DNA from: a bacterium
Lineage (GTDB): Bacteria > JAHJDO01
Length of the DNA: 23,866 nucleotides
NCBI GenBank assembly: GCA_030611945.1
Contig: JAUWOV010000018.1
Location: 1 to 23,866 of the forward strand
Direction of reading: 5' to 3'
Positions 23,361 through 23,866 of the stretch are shown piece by piece. A program made the translations under genes and the position numbers. Position 1 is the first letter of the stretch, and each line of letters begins with the position of its first letter. The notes beneath the pieces are model-generated. The model did no database searches, was not told the DNA's origin, and saw only the letters and a program-made list of their open reading frames with translations.

Positions 23361-23642
23361 TTATGCTTTTGTATTCTCGTATATATATTGTGTCAGAGTC
23401 TCAATTGAATAAAATATTTTTCTGCCCTGATCCATATCCTTGATTTCCAAGCCAAAATTCCGCTGTAATAGCACAACAATCTCTACCGCATCCAAAGAAT
23501 CCAGTCCAAGTCCTTCGCCAAACAGGACCTCATCGTCTTTAATATCTTCAGGTTTTATATTCTCCAATGATAGACTGCTTACAAGCAGTTCCTTCAACTT
23601 GTTTCGTATTTCTTCCAATCCTTTTTGCTTTTGCTCCGCCAT
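23361..23642 (-). CDS. Acyl carrier protein (first gene of the cluster)
   Basis: 93 residues. Ser49 in GEGLGLDSLDAVEIVVLLQR is the phosphopantetheine site. The pattern resembles carriers of aryl polyene and type II polyketide clusters (long acidic helix II, FGLEIKDMD). AGGAG lies about 8 bases before the ATG and a strong promoter about 35 bases upstream, so this is the first gene of the operon. A 126-base repeat, which could alter transcript stability or stoichiometry, separates it from the ketosynthase. Confidence 0.92.
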   Translation of the reverse strand: MAEQKQKGLEEIRNKLKELLVSSLSLENIKPEDIKDDEVLFGEGLGLDSLDAVEIVVLLQRNFGLEIKDMDQGRKIFYSIETLTQYIYENTKA

Positions 23643-23681
23643 TTAATCTTCTCCTATATTAAGCAGTATTCAATAAGCAAT

Positions 23682-23710
23682 ATCATATCTTCTTCTTATT
23701 CGTTTTTCAA
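23682..23710 (-). promoter_or_regulatory. Promoter of the biosynthetic operon
   Basis: On the minus strand, TTGAAA (23705-23710), a 17-base spacer and TATGAT (23682-23687), each a 5/6 match to the sigma-70 consensus. The expected start near 23675 gives a leader of about 33 bases before the first ACP. Confidence 0.55.
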
Positions 23711-23776
23711 GTTACAAAAAAATATATACTGGAAATGGTAAGATACATCCTTACCCCCTAGGTGGAGGATACAAGG

Positions 23777-23808
23777 GACCCCATCCCGAAAGCTTTCGGG
23801 ATGGGGTC
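23777..23808. repeat. 32-bp perfect palindrome
   Basis: GACCCCATCCCGAAAG followed immediately by its exact complement CTTTCGGGATGGGGTC. No T-run follows on either strand, so it is not a standard terminator. It lies beyond the cluster promoter. No gene is visible between 23711 and the window end. Confidence 0.7.
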
Positions 23809-23866
23809 AGGAAAATATTAATAGTATCTACGGGAATATTTAAGGAGATAAAGAAAGAAGCATCAT

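Noticed and set aside
23837-23866. AAGGAG near the right edge as a ribosome site for a plus-strand gene
   Set aside because: No start codon at proper spacing falls within the window, so no gene can be supported.

Overview
The window looks like an AT-rich chromosome segment from an uncultured Gram-negative bacterium. The double-membrane lifestyle follows from a nearly complete type II secretion (T2S) gene set with an outer-membrane secretin. Small palindromes and an 'ATCCGAAATCCGAA'-type repeat crowd the intergenic spaces, a style I associate with uncultured phyla such as Omnitrophota and their PVC-group relatives. That placement is an inference, and no rRNA or tRNA is present to confirm it.

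Layout, left to right. (1) 1-1425: the 3' part of mutL on the plus strand. (2) 1453-3433, minus strand: gspM- and gspL-like genes, the distal end of the T2S operon. (3) 3.5-6.0 kb: an accessory island holding hicB-hicA (toxin-antitoxin), a broken and an intact XRE regulator, and a plus-strand operon of response regulator, zinc-ribbon protein and small membrane protein. The island separates gspL/M from gspK and is bounded by two related palindromic repeats. (4) 6020-15932, minus strand: gspK-J-I-H-G-F-E-D-C, an ExeA-type ATPase, a MerR-like regulator and a DUF192 protein. (5) 15978-23642, minus strand: a biosynthetic cluster, read in transcription order as ACP, ketosynthase, catalytically dead ketosynthase-like partner, second ACP, condensation-type acyltransferase, FAD oxidoreductase, an inserted BRO-family gene, and an AMP-forming acyl ligase. 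A good sigma-70-type promoter lies just upstream of the first ACP (23682-23710).

How they work together. The T2S genes supply the cytoplasmic ATPase, inner-membrane platform, five pseudopilins and secretin for exporting folded proteins or building a pseudopilus; no prepilin peptidase is in the window. The cluster at 16-23.6 kb resembles a type II polyketide or fatty-acid minimal system (KS, chain-length-factor-like protein and ACP) with its own loading/activation and transfer enzymes. It has no visible ketoreductase, dehydratase or thioesterase. It is the best candidate here for an undescribed pathway, making an acyl or polyene-like product that the condensation-type enzyme moves to an acceptor.

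At least five kinds of short repeat lie between, and once inside, the genes. They extend reading frames artificially, for example at gspL, gspJ and gspK, so several starts below are placed downstream of them.
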